Source: Novosphingobium sp. (GTDB taxonomy: Bacteria; Pseudomonadota; Alphaproteobacteria; Sphingomonadales; Sphingomonadaceae). Taken from it: a stretch of 5,051 nucleotides of DNA. The notes beneath the pieces are model-generated. The model did no database searches. It saw only the letters and a list, made by a program, of their open reading frames with translations, and was not told where the DNA came from. The stretch covers positions 1 through 5,051 of the forward strand of contig JAURNJ010000262.1 in assembly GCA_030830245.1 (NCBI GenBank), read 5' to 3'. Below, piece by piece: positions 1 to 5,051 of the stretch. Each line of letters begins with the position of its first letter. The stretch's first letter is position 1. The position numbers and the translations under genes were made by a program.

Positions 1-1176
1 GACTGGCGGCAGGCCGCACGGCGCAAGCTGCCCGGCCTCGCTTGGGGCTATGTCGATGGCGGAGCGGATGATCTCGTCACGAAGCAAGCCTGCGAGGCCG
101 GGTTCGCCCGCTGGCGGCTGCGCCAACGCGCGCTGACGGGAACCATCGCGCCCGATCTTTCCGCCAGGATCGGCAATACGGAAATCTCGCTGCCTGTCGC
201 CCTGTGCCCTGTCGGAGCGACCGGGCTTGCCCACTGGACCGGCGAGCCTGCCGCCGCCCGCGCGGCCGAGGCTTGCGGCACCCGCCTGATGCTGAGCACG
301 GCGGCCAGCTATCGCGTGGAGGAAGTGGCCGAGGCGACCCAGGAAAACCACTTCTTCCAGCTCTACCCTGTCGGGCGGCGCGAACGCATCGCCGCCCTGC
401 TCGACCGTGTCCGGGACGCCGGTTACGCCGCCCTGTTCGTCACCATCGACGTGCAGACTGTCGGCAACCGCGAGAGCGAGGCGCGCTGGCAGTTCACCCT
501 GCCCTGGACCGTCACGCCGAGCCGCGGGCTGCACATGGCCCGGCACTGGCGCTGGGTCTACAATGCCCTGAAGCACCGTCGGCTTGCATCGGCGCATCAT
601 GCCGACGAGGCGAAGCTGCGTGCGCAGCAGGAAGGTGGCACGGCTCCCACTGGCAAGCTGACAGCCGCGCTTGCCGAAGCCGAAATGTCGCAGCGGCACA
701 TGGCGCGGATCATGATCCAGTCGGACATGACCTGGGAGGACCTTGCCTGGATACGCGACCACTGGAAGGGGCCACTTTACGTCAAGGGCATTCTCGATGC
801 CGACGATGCGGCAAAGGCAGTGGACGAGATCGGCTGCGAAGGCGTGGTCGTTTCCAATCACGGCGGCAGGCAGCTCGACCGTTCGCCCGCCTCGATCGAG
901 GCGCTGCCCGCCATTGCCGAGCGCATCGGCAATCGCGGCGAGGTTTTTCTCGATGGCGGGGTGCGGCGCGGCAGCGATGTCATCACCGCTCTGGCCTTGG
1001 GCGCAAAAGCAGTGTTTATTGGCAGGCCATACGTCTATGGTCTGGCTGCAGCAGGCGAGCAGGGCGTGCGCGATGTGATCGAACTGTTGCGTTCGGAAAT
1101 TGCCCGCGACCTGATCCTGATGGGTTGTCCTGCGTCAAACATGCTGGACCGGACATGGGTTATTCCCGCTCCATGA
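1..1176 (+). CDS. FMN-dependent alpha-hydroxy acid dehydrogenase/oxidase (5' end missing)
   Basis: This belongs to the glycolate oxidase / L-lactate dehydrogenase / mandelate dehydrogenase family, which oxidises 2-hydroxy acids to 2-oxo acids with FMN in a TIM barrel. The frame is open from base 1; by comparison with spinach glycolate oxidase only about 8-15 N-terminal residues are missing. Numbering from the first visible codon, the family's key residues are all present: substrate Tyr17 (YVDGGADD), Tyr122 (FFQLY), Asp150 (TID), Arg157 (GNRE), FMN Lys262 (YVKG), catalytic His287 and substrate Arg290 (SNHGGRQLD), then the FMN phosphate region DGGVRRGSDV and GRPYVYGLAAAGE. The segment at about residues 165-205 is basic and Trp-rich (ARHWRWVYNALKHRR). 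It lies where membrane-bound members carry their membrane loop, so a quinone-linked dehydrogenase is possible; that is inference. The substrate cannot be told from sequence. It is probably co-transcribed with the two coq4-like genes downstream. Family assignment is firm; oxidase versus dehydrogenase is open. Confidence 0.95.
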   Translation, partial: DWRQAARRKLPGLAWGYVDGGADDLVTKQACEAGFARWRLRQRALTGTIAPDLSARIGNTEISLPVALCPVGATGLAHWTGEPAAARAAEACGTRLMLSTAASYRVEEVAEATQENHFFQLYPVGRRERIAALLDRVRDAGYAALFVTIDVQTVGNRESEARWQFTLPWTVTPSRGLHMARHWRWVYNALKHRRLASAHHADEAKLRAQQEGGTAPTGKLTAALAEAEMSQRHMARIMIQSDMTWEDLAWIRDHWKGPLYVKGILDADDAAKAVDEIGCEGVVVSNHGGRQLDRSPASIEALPAIAERIGNRGEVFLDGGVRRGSDVITALALGAKAVFIGRPYVYGLAAAGEQGVRDVIELLRSEIARDLILMGCPASNMLDRTWVIPAP

Positions 1177-1196
1177 GTTAGAGTCTGAACCCTGCG

Positions 1197-1202
1197 AGAG
1201 GA
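1197..1202 (+). promoter_or_regulatory. Ribosome binding site of first coq4-like gene
   Basis: AGAGGA lies 6 nt before the ATG at 1209 and matches the anti-Shine-Dalgarno sequence well. It supports this start. No promoter-like element is obvious in the 32 nt gap after the dehydrogenase stop, which favours read-through from upstream. Confidence 0.6.
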
Positions 1203-1208
1203 ACTGAG

Positions 1209-2066
1209 ATGGACCGCGATTACACCTATTTCACCGCCGGCATCCGCCAGGCGCAGCCGACTAGCAGCAACCTGCTTTCAACTTCGAAATACCTCAACCA
1301 CGCCGGTCTGCGCGACTGGCTGGTAACACATTTCCTGCGCCGCAACGGGCCGGACATTCCGATACCGTCCGATCCGGTCATGGGTCTCAACCAGGCGATG
1401 GACGACCTGCGCGACGAAAAGGAGATGACCCGCCTGATCGACATTGAGAAGGAAAAGAACCCCAAGGTCCGCAAGTGGCTCGACGAAGAGCGGCATTACA
1501 TGGGCCTGACCATGGAGGACTTCGCGAAGTTCGAGCCGGAGACCTTTGGCGGCATCTATTACCGCCACCTTGCCGATAACGGCTATGCGCTGAATCTGGG
1601 CTGGGGGTACGAGGTGCCCAAGGACGACCTTACCTATATCCGCATCCGCTCGGGCCAGATCCACGATTTCGAGCATCTGATGACCGGTGGCCAGTTCAAC
1701 TCGCTGGGCGAACTGATGCCCTACTATTTCCGCCTGTCGAACCCGTTCTCGCACTTTTCGCCCGAACTCGCGGCGGGCATCTCGCAGATGTTCATCTTCG
1801 GCGGCACGCGCCTCGTCATGCGGGCTTTCCTTCACTACCCGCAGGTCTGGCCGACCGTTCTGAACCTGATGACGCAGGCGATGCTCGTCGGCAAGACCTC
1901 CGAGAGCACGCACATGATGAACTATGAATCGGTGCTGCACCTGCCGATCACCGAGGCGCGAGAAGCGCTTGGCTTCCGCAATGTCATCGACATGGACACC
2001 CGCGAAATGGACCTGATCTACACCGAGCAGGTCCTGCCGGATGAGCTAGCGCAGGCTGCCGAGTAA
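1209..2066 (+). CDS. coq4: Coq4-family protein, tandem copy 1
   Basis: This 285-residue protein matches the Coq4 family. In eukaryotes Coq4 is a mitochondrial ubiquinone-biosynthesis protein, reported to act in C1 decarboxylation/hydroxylation of the ring and to organise the biosynthetic complex. The diagnostic metal site is intact: His152-Asp153-x2-His156-x11-Glu168 (bases 1662-1712), the same spacing as human COQ4 (HDMLH...LGE). Flanking regions also resemble Coq4: FGGIYYRHLADN at 113-124 corresponds to the human LGREYLRFLDVN stretch, and a C-terminal segment near 239-256 ends in REALGF. There is no signal peptide or clear membrane helix. The first 70 residues (TSKYLNHAGLRDWL, FLRRNGPDIPIPSDP) are strongly shared with the next gene. 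The ATG has a good RBS. The length is near human COQ4 (265 aa) and below yeast Coq4. The family is clear. Whether it acts on ubiquinone precursors or another aromatic compound in this bacterium is unknown. Confidence 0.9.
   Translation: MDRDYTYFTAGIRQAQPTSSNLLSTSKYLNHAGLRDWLVTHFLRRNGPDIPIPSDPVMGLNQAMDDLRDEKEMTRLIDIEKEKNPKVRKWLDEERHYMGLTMEDFAKFEPETFGGIYYRHLADNGYALNLGWGYEVPKDDLTYIRIRSGQIHDFEHLMTGGQFNSLGELMPYYFRLSNPFSHFSPELAAGISQMFIFGGTRLVMRAFLHYPQVWPTVLNLMTQAMLVGKTSESTHMMNYESVLHLPITEAREALGFRNVIDMDTREMDLIYTEQVLPDELAQAAE
1329..1363 (+). repeat. 35-bp exact repeat, copy in first coq4
   Basis: A 35-base stretch encoding HFLRRNGPDIP and neighbours is identical to bases 2194-2228 in the second coq4-like gene. 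The offset (865 nt) equals the offset of the two start codons, so it reflects gene duplication rather than an inserted element. A shorter 22-base match also exists just before and into the HDxxH codons of both genes. Confidence 0.85.
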
Positions 2067-2073
2067 CCCTTCG

Positions 2074-2907
2074 ATGCAGCGCGACTATTCCTATTTCACC
2101 AGCGGTATCCGCCCGGCGGAACCGACCAGCAGCGCGCTGCTCTCGACCTCGAAATACCTCAATCACGCGGGCCTGCGCGATTGGCTCGCGACCCATTTCC
2201 TGCGCCGCAACGGGCCGGACATTCCGATCCCCTCCGATCCGGTGTCCGGCATCACCCAGGCGCTCGACGACCTGCGCGACCATGCGCGCTACCAGCGGCT
2301 GATCGACGCCGAAAAGGAGCGCAATCCCTCCTTCCGCGACTGGGTCGGGGAGAAGTGGCTGAGCACAATGCAGGTGGAGGATTTCGCTGACTTCCCACCG
2401 GAAAGCTTCGGAGGCATCTTCTATCGCTACCTCGTGGACAATGGCTACGCGCTCAATCTTGGCTGGCAGGAAGCCAGCCCGAAGACGGACATCGAATTCA
2501 TCCGCATGCGCTCGGGCCAGATCCACGATTACGAGCACTTGATGACCGGCGGCGGCTTCAACTCGCTGGGCGAGCTGATCCCGCTGCATTGCCGCCTGTC
2601 AAACCCGTTCCGGCATTATTCGCCGGAACTGGCCCAGGCGATGAGCGAGCTCTACATCTTCGTAGCGACCCGCATGGTGATGCGCAGTTTCCTGCACTAT
2701 CCGCAGACCTGGCCGACCGTGCTGCAACTGATGGAGCGCGGCATCGCGGTGGGCGAAAAGTCCGCCTCGGTTTACGAGATGCGCTACGAGGATGCGCTGT
2801 ACCTGCCGATACCGGAGGCGCGGAACATGCTGGGCATTGTCGGCGCGGAAGATTTCGACAGCGAGGCGATGGACCTGATCTTCACCGAACAGCTAGCCGC
2901 CGAGTAA
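2074..2907 (+). CDS. coq4: Coq4-family protein, tandem copy 2
   Basis: This 277-residue paralog starts 7 nt after the first copy stops. The metal-binding signature is complete: His151-Asp152-x2-His155-x11-Glu167 (bases 2524-2574). By eye 51 of the first 60 residues equal copy 1; residues 22-38 and 40-57 are identical. Similarity drops sharply around residues 70-103, with one gap residue, and rises again from EDF (102) through the metal site to SNPF (179). The C-terminal third is moderately conserved and copy 2 lacks copy 1's last few residues. The Shine-Dalgarno match before ATG 2074 is poor (only the GAG at 2061-2063), so translation is probably coupled to copy 1. Both copies look functional, with no stop or frameshift. 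An obligate heteromer or two substrates are both possible; this is inference. The stop codon lies 2 nt from the stop of the convergent globin gene. Confidence 0.9.
   Translation: MQRDYSYFTSGIRPAEPTSSALLSTSKYLNHAGLRDWLATHFLRRNGPDIPIPSDPVSGITQALDDLRDHARYQRLIDAEKERNPSFRDWVGEKWLSTMQVEDFADFPPESFGGIFYRYLVDNGYALNLGWQEASPKTDIEFIRMRSGQIHDYEHLMTGGGFNSLGELIPLHCRLSNPFRHYSPELAQAMSELYIFVATRMVMRSFLHYPQTWPTVLQLMERGIAVGEKSASVYEMRYEDALYLPIPEARNMLGIVGAEDFDSEAMDLIFTEQLAAE
2194..2228 (+). repeat. 35-bp exact repeat, copy in second coq4
   Basis: This is the partner of the repeat at 1329-1363, in the same position of the paralogous reading frame. Flanking sequence differs at third codon positions, so the exact match stands out from its surroundings. 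Strong protein constraint or recent local gene conversion could explain it. Confidence 0.85.
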
Positions 2908-2909
2908 GA

Positions 2910-3410
2910 TCAGGGCGTCGGCAGGCCCTGCCCAGCCCGCGAACCGGCGAGCCCGTCGCGTTTCATGGCGATCCCGGTCAGCAGGCTGTCGGCGATCATC
3001 CGCGCCCGCGCACCGACCAGCTGTACCGCCTCATCGTTGGCGGCAAGGTCGCGCAACGTGGCGTAGAACAGCTCCAGCCAGTGGGCGAAATGATCCCTTT
3101 CCAGATCCGGAATGGCAACGTGCTTCACCATCGGATTGCCTGAATATTCGCCGCTGCTGAACAGCACCGAGCGCCAGAACCGCTTCATCCGGCCGAGGTG
3201 ATCGTCCCAGTCGTGGATTTTTGCCGCGAATATGGGCCCCAGCACTTCGTCCGCGCGAATCCGGGCATAGAACGCCTCGACGAAATACGAGACGAAGCCT
3301 TCGTCCACTCCCAACGCTTCAGCATGGGCGCGCTTTTCCGCACGCGCCTTCAGAGCCTGGGCATGGTGCCTCTCGACCTGTTCGTCGTCTGGTCGTGCGG
3401 AAACAGACAT
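2910..3410 (-). CDS. Group III truncated haemoglobin
   Basis: This 166-residue protein has a 2-on-2 globin fold of the group III (P) class, haem proteins linked to O2, NO or peroxide chemistry in the cytoplasm. Aligned to Campylobacter jejuni Ctb, all signature residues are present: Tyr48 (B10, in AFYARIRAD), His71 (E7, DWDDHLGRMKRFW), proximal haem ligand His97 (F8, GNPMVKH) and Trp111 (G8, HFAHWLELF). The motif LGPIF at 57-61 is also typical. About 35 charged residues precede helix B, somewhat longer than Ctb, and the C-terminus carries a short Gly/Pro tail. ATG at 3410 is supported by GAAAGG 11 nt upstream. It is the last gene of a minus-strand series after sdhA and two secreted proteins, with a 57 nt gap before it, so it may be co-transcribed or have its own weak promoter. 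It converges on coq4 copy 2. Confidence 0.93.
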   Translation of the reverse strand: MSVSARPDDEQVERHHAQALKARAEKRAHAEALGVDEGFVSYFVEAFYARIRADEVLGPIFAAKIHDWDDHLGRMKRFWRSVLFSSGEYSGNPMVKHVAIPDLERDHFAHWLELFYATLRDLAANDEAVQLVGARARMIADSLLTGIAMKRDGLAGSRAGQGLPTP

Positions 3411-3421
3411 GGTGATCGGAA

Positions 3422-3427
3422 CCTTTC
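3422..3427 (-). promoter_or_regulatory. Ribosome binding site of truncated haemoglobin
   Basis: On the minus strand GAAAGG lies 11 nt before the ATG at 3410, in the 57 nt gap 3411-3467. The same gap holds a weak dyad (CGGA-8 nt-TCCG, minus-strand reading). No FNR/NnrR-type TTGAT-N4-ATCAA site is visible. Confidence 0.5.
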
Positions 3428-3467
3428 GGACTGTGTAATCCGGATATGGGAAGGGGCTGACGCGAAC

Positions 3468-4115
3468 TCAACGCGCCCTGCGCAGCCGAACCGCAATCCC
3501 GTGTCGCGCCAGTTCGAAAGCATCCCCGTTTCGCTCCAGCACTTCGTCGGTAAATGCCGCGAAGCCAAGGTCCTTGGGCTTGAATACGATCCTGAGCGCG
3601 GCTCCCCCTGCCGGAATGGCGACTTCCGGGCCAGTCACATCCATCACCGGCAGGACTGGCCGCATGGAAACAACCGGATTGTCGCCCATCGGAATGTCGA
3701 GAGTGCCCGAAGCCATAGATTCGAACGATGCCGAACCGTCCTGGCGGTGGAGCGTGGTCGCGAAATACTGCGGATCGAACCCGCTCGGCAGCACGAGTTG
3801 CACCGAAAGATTCCCGTTCGAGCTGCCCTCGTCGGACACCTCGAACGCGGGGGCTACGGATGGGTCGCTTTTTAGCACCACCGCGTCGTCTTGCCGTGCC
3901 CAGACGCCCGCCGACCATTCGTCCAGCGCGCCGTAGCTCAGCTGGTAGCGATAACGTCCGTCTTCGCCGAGTTCGAGCATCGCCCCCACCTCGGCCTGAC
4001 TGGCGGTGTAGAGACCAGCGAGAGCTTCAAACTCGACTTGCTGGGCCCGTACAGACCCCGCCGCGCCAAGTCCAAGCATCAGGGCCAAGGCTGCAAGACG
4101 TGCGGGACGCACCAC
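3468..4115 (-). CDS. Secreted (periplasmic) protein of unknown function
   Basis: The family is not recognised with confidence. The preferred start is GTG at 4115 (215 aa), 8 nt after the upstream stop, because it gives a clean Sec signal peptide: VVRPAR basic start, hydrophobic run to about residue 20, and a VRA|QQ cleavage site after residue 24. An upstream GTG at 4235 stays open but would overlap the preceding gene by 112 nt and bury the signal peptide. GTG 4112 is equally possible. The Shine-Dalgarno match is weak (AGG 7 nt before, or GGGGA 12 nt before). The mature part starts with GLYTASQAEVGAMLELG then DGRYRYQLSYGALDEWSAGVW at about 52-72, a pattern like the G-x-W/DGR-Y beta strands of lipocalin-like or META-type periplasmic proteins. 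It has no cysteine and no predicted membrane segment after the signal. A proline- and valine-rich middle (about 141-170) is followed by more likely beta strands. It is probably translated with the sdhA-linked gene upstream. Confidence 0.75.
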   Translation of the reverse strand: MVRPARLAALALMLGLGAAGSVRAQQVEFEALAGLYTASQAEVGAMLELGEDGRYRYQLSYGALDEWSAGVWARQDDAVVLKSDPSVAPAFEVSDEGSSNGNLSVQLVLPSGFDPQYFATTLHRQDGSASFESMASGTLDIPMGDNPVVSMRPVLPVMDVTGPEVAIPAGGAALRIVFKPKDLGFAAFTDEVLERNGDAFELARHGIAVRLRRAR

Positions 4116-4123
4116 CTGGCCGC

Positions 4124-4603
4124 CTATTCCCCGCACATCAGTTGCAGGGGCGCGGAAACCTTCTGCTTGCGGAAAGTCGCGGTGATCGTGATGGCGCCAA
4201 GGCAACCGGCATCGTCGATCCACAGCGGCAGGCACAAGGAACCGCGATGTGCGATCAGCATGCCGCTGAACACGCGCTCCCCGATCTTCTTGCTGTTCTC
4301 GCCCGTGACGCGGATCGTCAGCTTATCATCGAGAAAGGCCTCGTCACCGGCGTTGGCGAGCACTACGGAGACCAGCAGGTATTCGGAAGGCTCCTTGGCG
4401 TCGCCCTCCCCGATCACCGTGTTCCAGCCAGTGAACGGCGGATCGCGGGCGATCAGGTCCTCGGAAAGCGTGCCCGAACGCTCGTAATATAGCTGCGCGG
4501 CAACCGCGCGCAGGCGGATGCCGTCGTCAGCCGGTGCGGCAATGGCGGGGGCTGATCCGGCCGAAAGGCAGCAAAGCGCAATCAGGCCGGAGCGCACCTT
4601 CAA
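4124..4603 (-). CDS. Small secreted protein of unknown function, TTG start, coupled to sdhA
   Basis: This is a 159-residue hypothetical protein. The start is TTG at 4601-4603, overlapping the sdhA stop as TTGA, with GAAGG 10 nt upstream; a GTG two codons later is the only close alternative and sits too near AAGG to be served by it. The N-terminus is a signal peptide (MKVRSG, hydrophobic core to about 20, cleavage near AIAA|PADD at 23). The mature protein has an alternating hydrophobic pattern (YLLVSVVLANAG at 75-86, LTIRVTG at 95-101, AITITATF at 137-144) that suggests a beta-sandwich domain of Ig/fibronectin type; this is inference. Cys124 and Cys134 are spaced for a possible disulfide, with Cys157 near the C-terminus. 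Linkage to sdhA suggests shared expression, not necessarily a role in complex II. Confidence 0.8.
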   Translation of the reverse strand: MKVRSGLIALCCLSAGSAPAIAAPADDGIRLRAVAAQLYYERSGTLSEDLIARDPPFTGWNTVIGEGDAKEPSEYLLVSVVLANAGDEAFLDDKLTIRVTGENSKKIGERVFSGMLIAHRGSLCLPLWIDDAGCLGAITITATFRKQKVSAPLQLMCGE

Positions 4604-5051
4604 TAAACCCGGGCCTTCGGCTTGATGTAGTCGATGTCGTCCGTGAGCGTGTATTCATGGACCGGGCGATAGCCGATGGTCACCGCACCAGCCTTGCCGC
4701 CCCAGCCCTCGAACGAAGCCACGGTGTGCTTCATCCACTCCGCGTCGTTGCGATTGGGGAAATCCTCGTGCGCGTGAGCGCCGCGGCTTTCCTTCCGGTT
4801 GTGCGCCGAATGCATTGTCACCTGCGCCTGGGCGATGAGGTTGTCGAGCTCCATCGTCTCGACGAGGTCGGAGTTCCAGATCAGCCCCCGGTCGGTGACC
4901 TTGATGTCTTCCATCCGCTTGTAGGTGGCGGCGAGCTTTTCCTTGCCCTCAGCCATCAGCTCGTCGGTGCGGAACACGGCGGCGTGGGCCGACATGGTGC
5001 GCTGCATCTCCATCCGGATTTCCGCGGTGGGCGAACCGCCCTTGGAATGGC
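4600..5051 (-). CDS. sdhA: Succinate dehydrogenase flavoprotein subunit, C-terminal part (5' end outside window)
   Basis: The visible 150 residues are the C-terminal helical and capping part of SdhA, the FAD subunit of complex II that oxidises succinate to fumarate on the cytoplasmic side of the membrane and passes electrons via SdhB to ubiquinone. Matching motifs in order are GGSPTAEIRMEMQRTM, HAAVFRT, the ELDNLIAQAQ helix, NRKESRGAHAHEDFP, AEWMKHT and the terminal IDYIKPKARVY. The FAD-binding and substrate residues lie upstream, beyond the window edge, so they cannot be checked. The frame runs open to the edge. The stop TGA at 4600-4602 overlaps the start of the next gene. No sdhB follows within the window; instead come two secreted proteins and a globin gene on the same strand. 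sdhC and sdhD would be expected beyond the right edge. Confidence 0.97.
   Translation of the reverse strand, partial: HSKGGSPTAEIRMEMQRTMSAHAAVFRTDELMAEGKEKLAATYKRMEDIKVTDRGLIWNSDLVETMELDNLIAQAQVTMHSAHNRKESRGAHAHEDFPNRNDAEWMKHTVASFEGWGGKAGAVTIGYRPVHEYTLTDDIDYIKPKARVY
4614..4618 (-). promoter_or_regulatory. Ribosome binding site supporting TTG start
   Basis: GAAGG on the minus strand lies inside the last codons of sdhA, 10 nt before TTG 4603. With the TTGA overlap it supports reinitiation or coupled translation from sdhA. Confidence 0.5.

Noticed and set aside
204..1181. 325-codon plus-strand frame overlapping the hydroxy-acid dehydrogenase
   Set aside because: It is Arg/Ala/Pro-rich with no recognisable motif and is out of frame with a well-conserved flavoenzyme that carries all its catalytic residues.
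1278..2589. Long minus-strand open frames (about 220 and 201 codons) opposite the two coq4-like genes
   Set aside because: They are antisense shadows in high-GC DNA. Their shared peptides come from the paralogy of the plus-strand genes, and the plus-strand proteins have clear family motifs.
2910..3410. Longer charged N-terminus of the globin as an unusual fusion
   Set aside because: It is short (about 35 residues), and similar leaders seem common in alphaproteobacterial group III globins.
3411..3467. Weak dyad in the gap before the globin gene as an operator or terminator
   Set aside because: The arms are only 4 bp with an 8 nt loop and no T-run; it does not match an FNR, NnrR or NsrR site I recognise.
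3319..3918. Minus-strand frame spanning the globin start and the secreted protein gene
   Set aside because: It is Arg/Gly-rich with low-complexity composition and conflicts with two frames that have better evidence (globin motifs, signal peptide).
3728..4492. Plus-strand frames opposite the two secreted protein genes
   Set aside because: They are Arg/Pro-rich shadows without a good RBS or motif; the minus-strand frames have signal peptides and tight operon spacing.
4758..4787. SdhA reads RGAHAHED where human SDHA has RGAHARED, a possible altered key residue
   Set aside because: The position is not one of the succinate or FAD ligands I can name, and I believe the His form occurs in related bacteria; no functional meaning can be claimed.

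Overview
The window looks like chromosomal DNA from a high-GC alphaproteobacterium, most likely a sphingomonad (Novosphingobium/Erythrobacter-type). This rests on the GC-rich codon use, the alphaproteobacterial SdhA C-terminus (ending KPKARVY) and the style of the group III truncated haemoglobin. The genus is inference; no rRNA or other taxonomic marker is present.

The layout is two convergent gene strings that meet at about position 2908. The left string (+ strand) starts with a nearly complete FMN-dependent alpha-hydroxy acid dehydrogenase/oxidase (cut by the left edge). Two tandem, paralogous Coq4-family proteins follow. Both keep the full HDxxH-x11-E metal-binding signature. The spacings (32 and 7 nt) suggest one transcript.

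The right string (- strand, read right to left) starts with the C-terminal part of sdhA (cut by the right edge). Next come a small secreted protein of unknown function that starts with TTG and overlaps the sdhA stop by 4 nt, a second secreted protein of unknown function with a GTG start, and a group III truncated haemoglobin. The iron-sulfur subunit gene sdhB, commonly found just after sdhA, is not between sdhA and the end of this string.

The theme is redox and quinone chemistry. The hydroxy-acid dehydrogenase is of a flavin class whose bacterial members often donate electrons to the quinone pool. Coq4 is a ubiquinone-biosynthesis protein in eukaryotes. SdhA belongs to the quinone-reducing complex II. 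The globin points to O2, NO or peroxide handling. The part most worth following up is the paired Coq4 paralogs sitting behind a flavin-dependent hydroxy-acid dehydrogenase: intact metal sites, a very conserved N-terminal block and a divergent middle suggest two related but non-identical roles. No tRNA, rRNA, mobile element, CRISPR array or convincing terminator was seen. Coding density is near complete: the longest gap is 57 nt.
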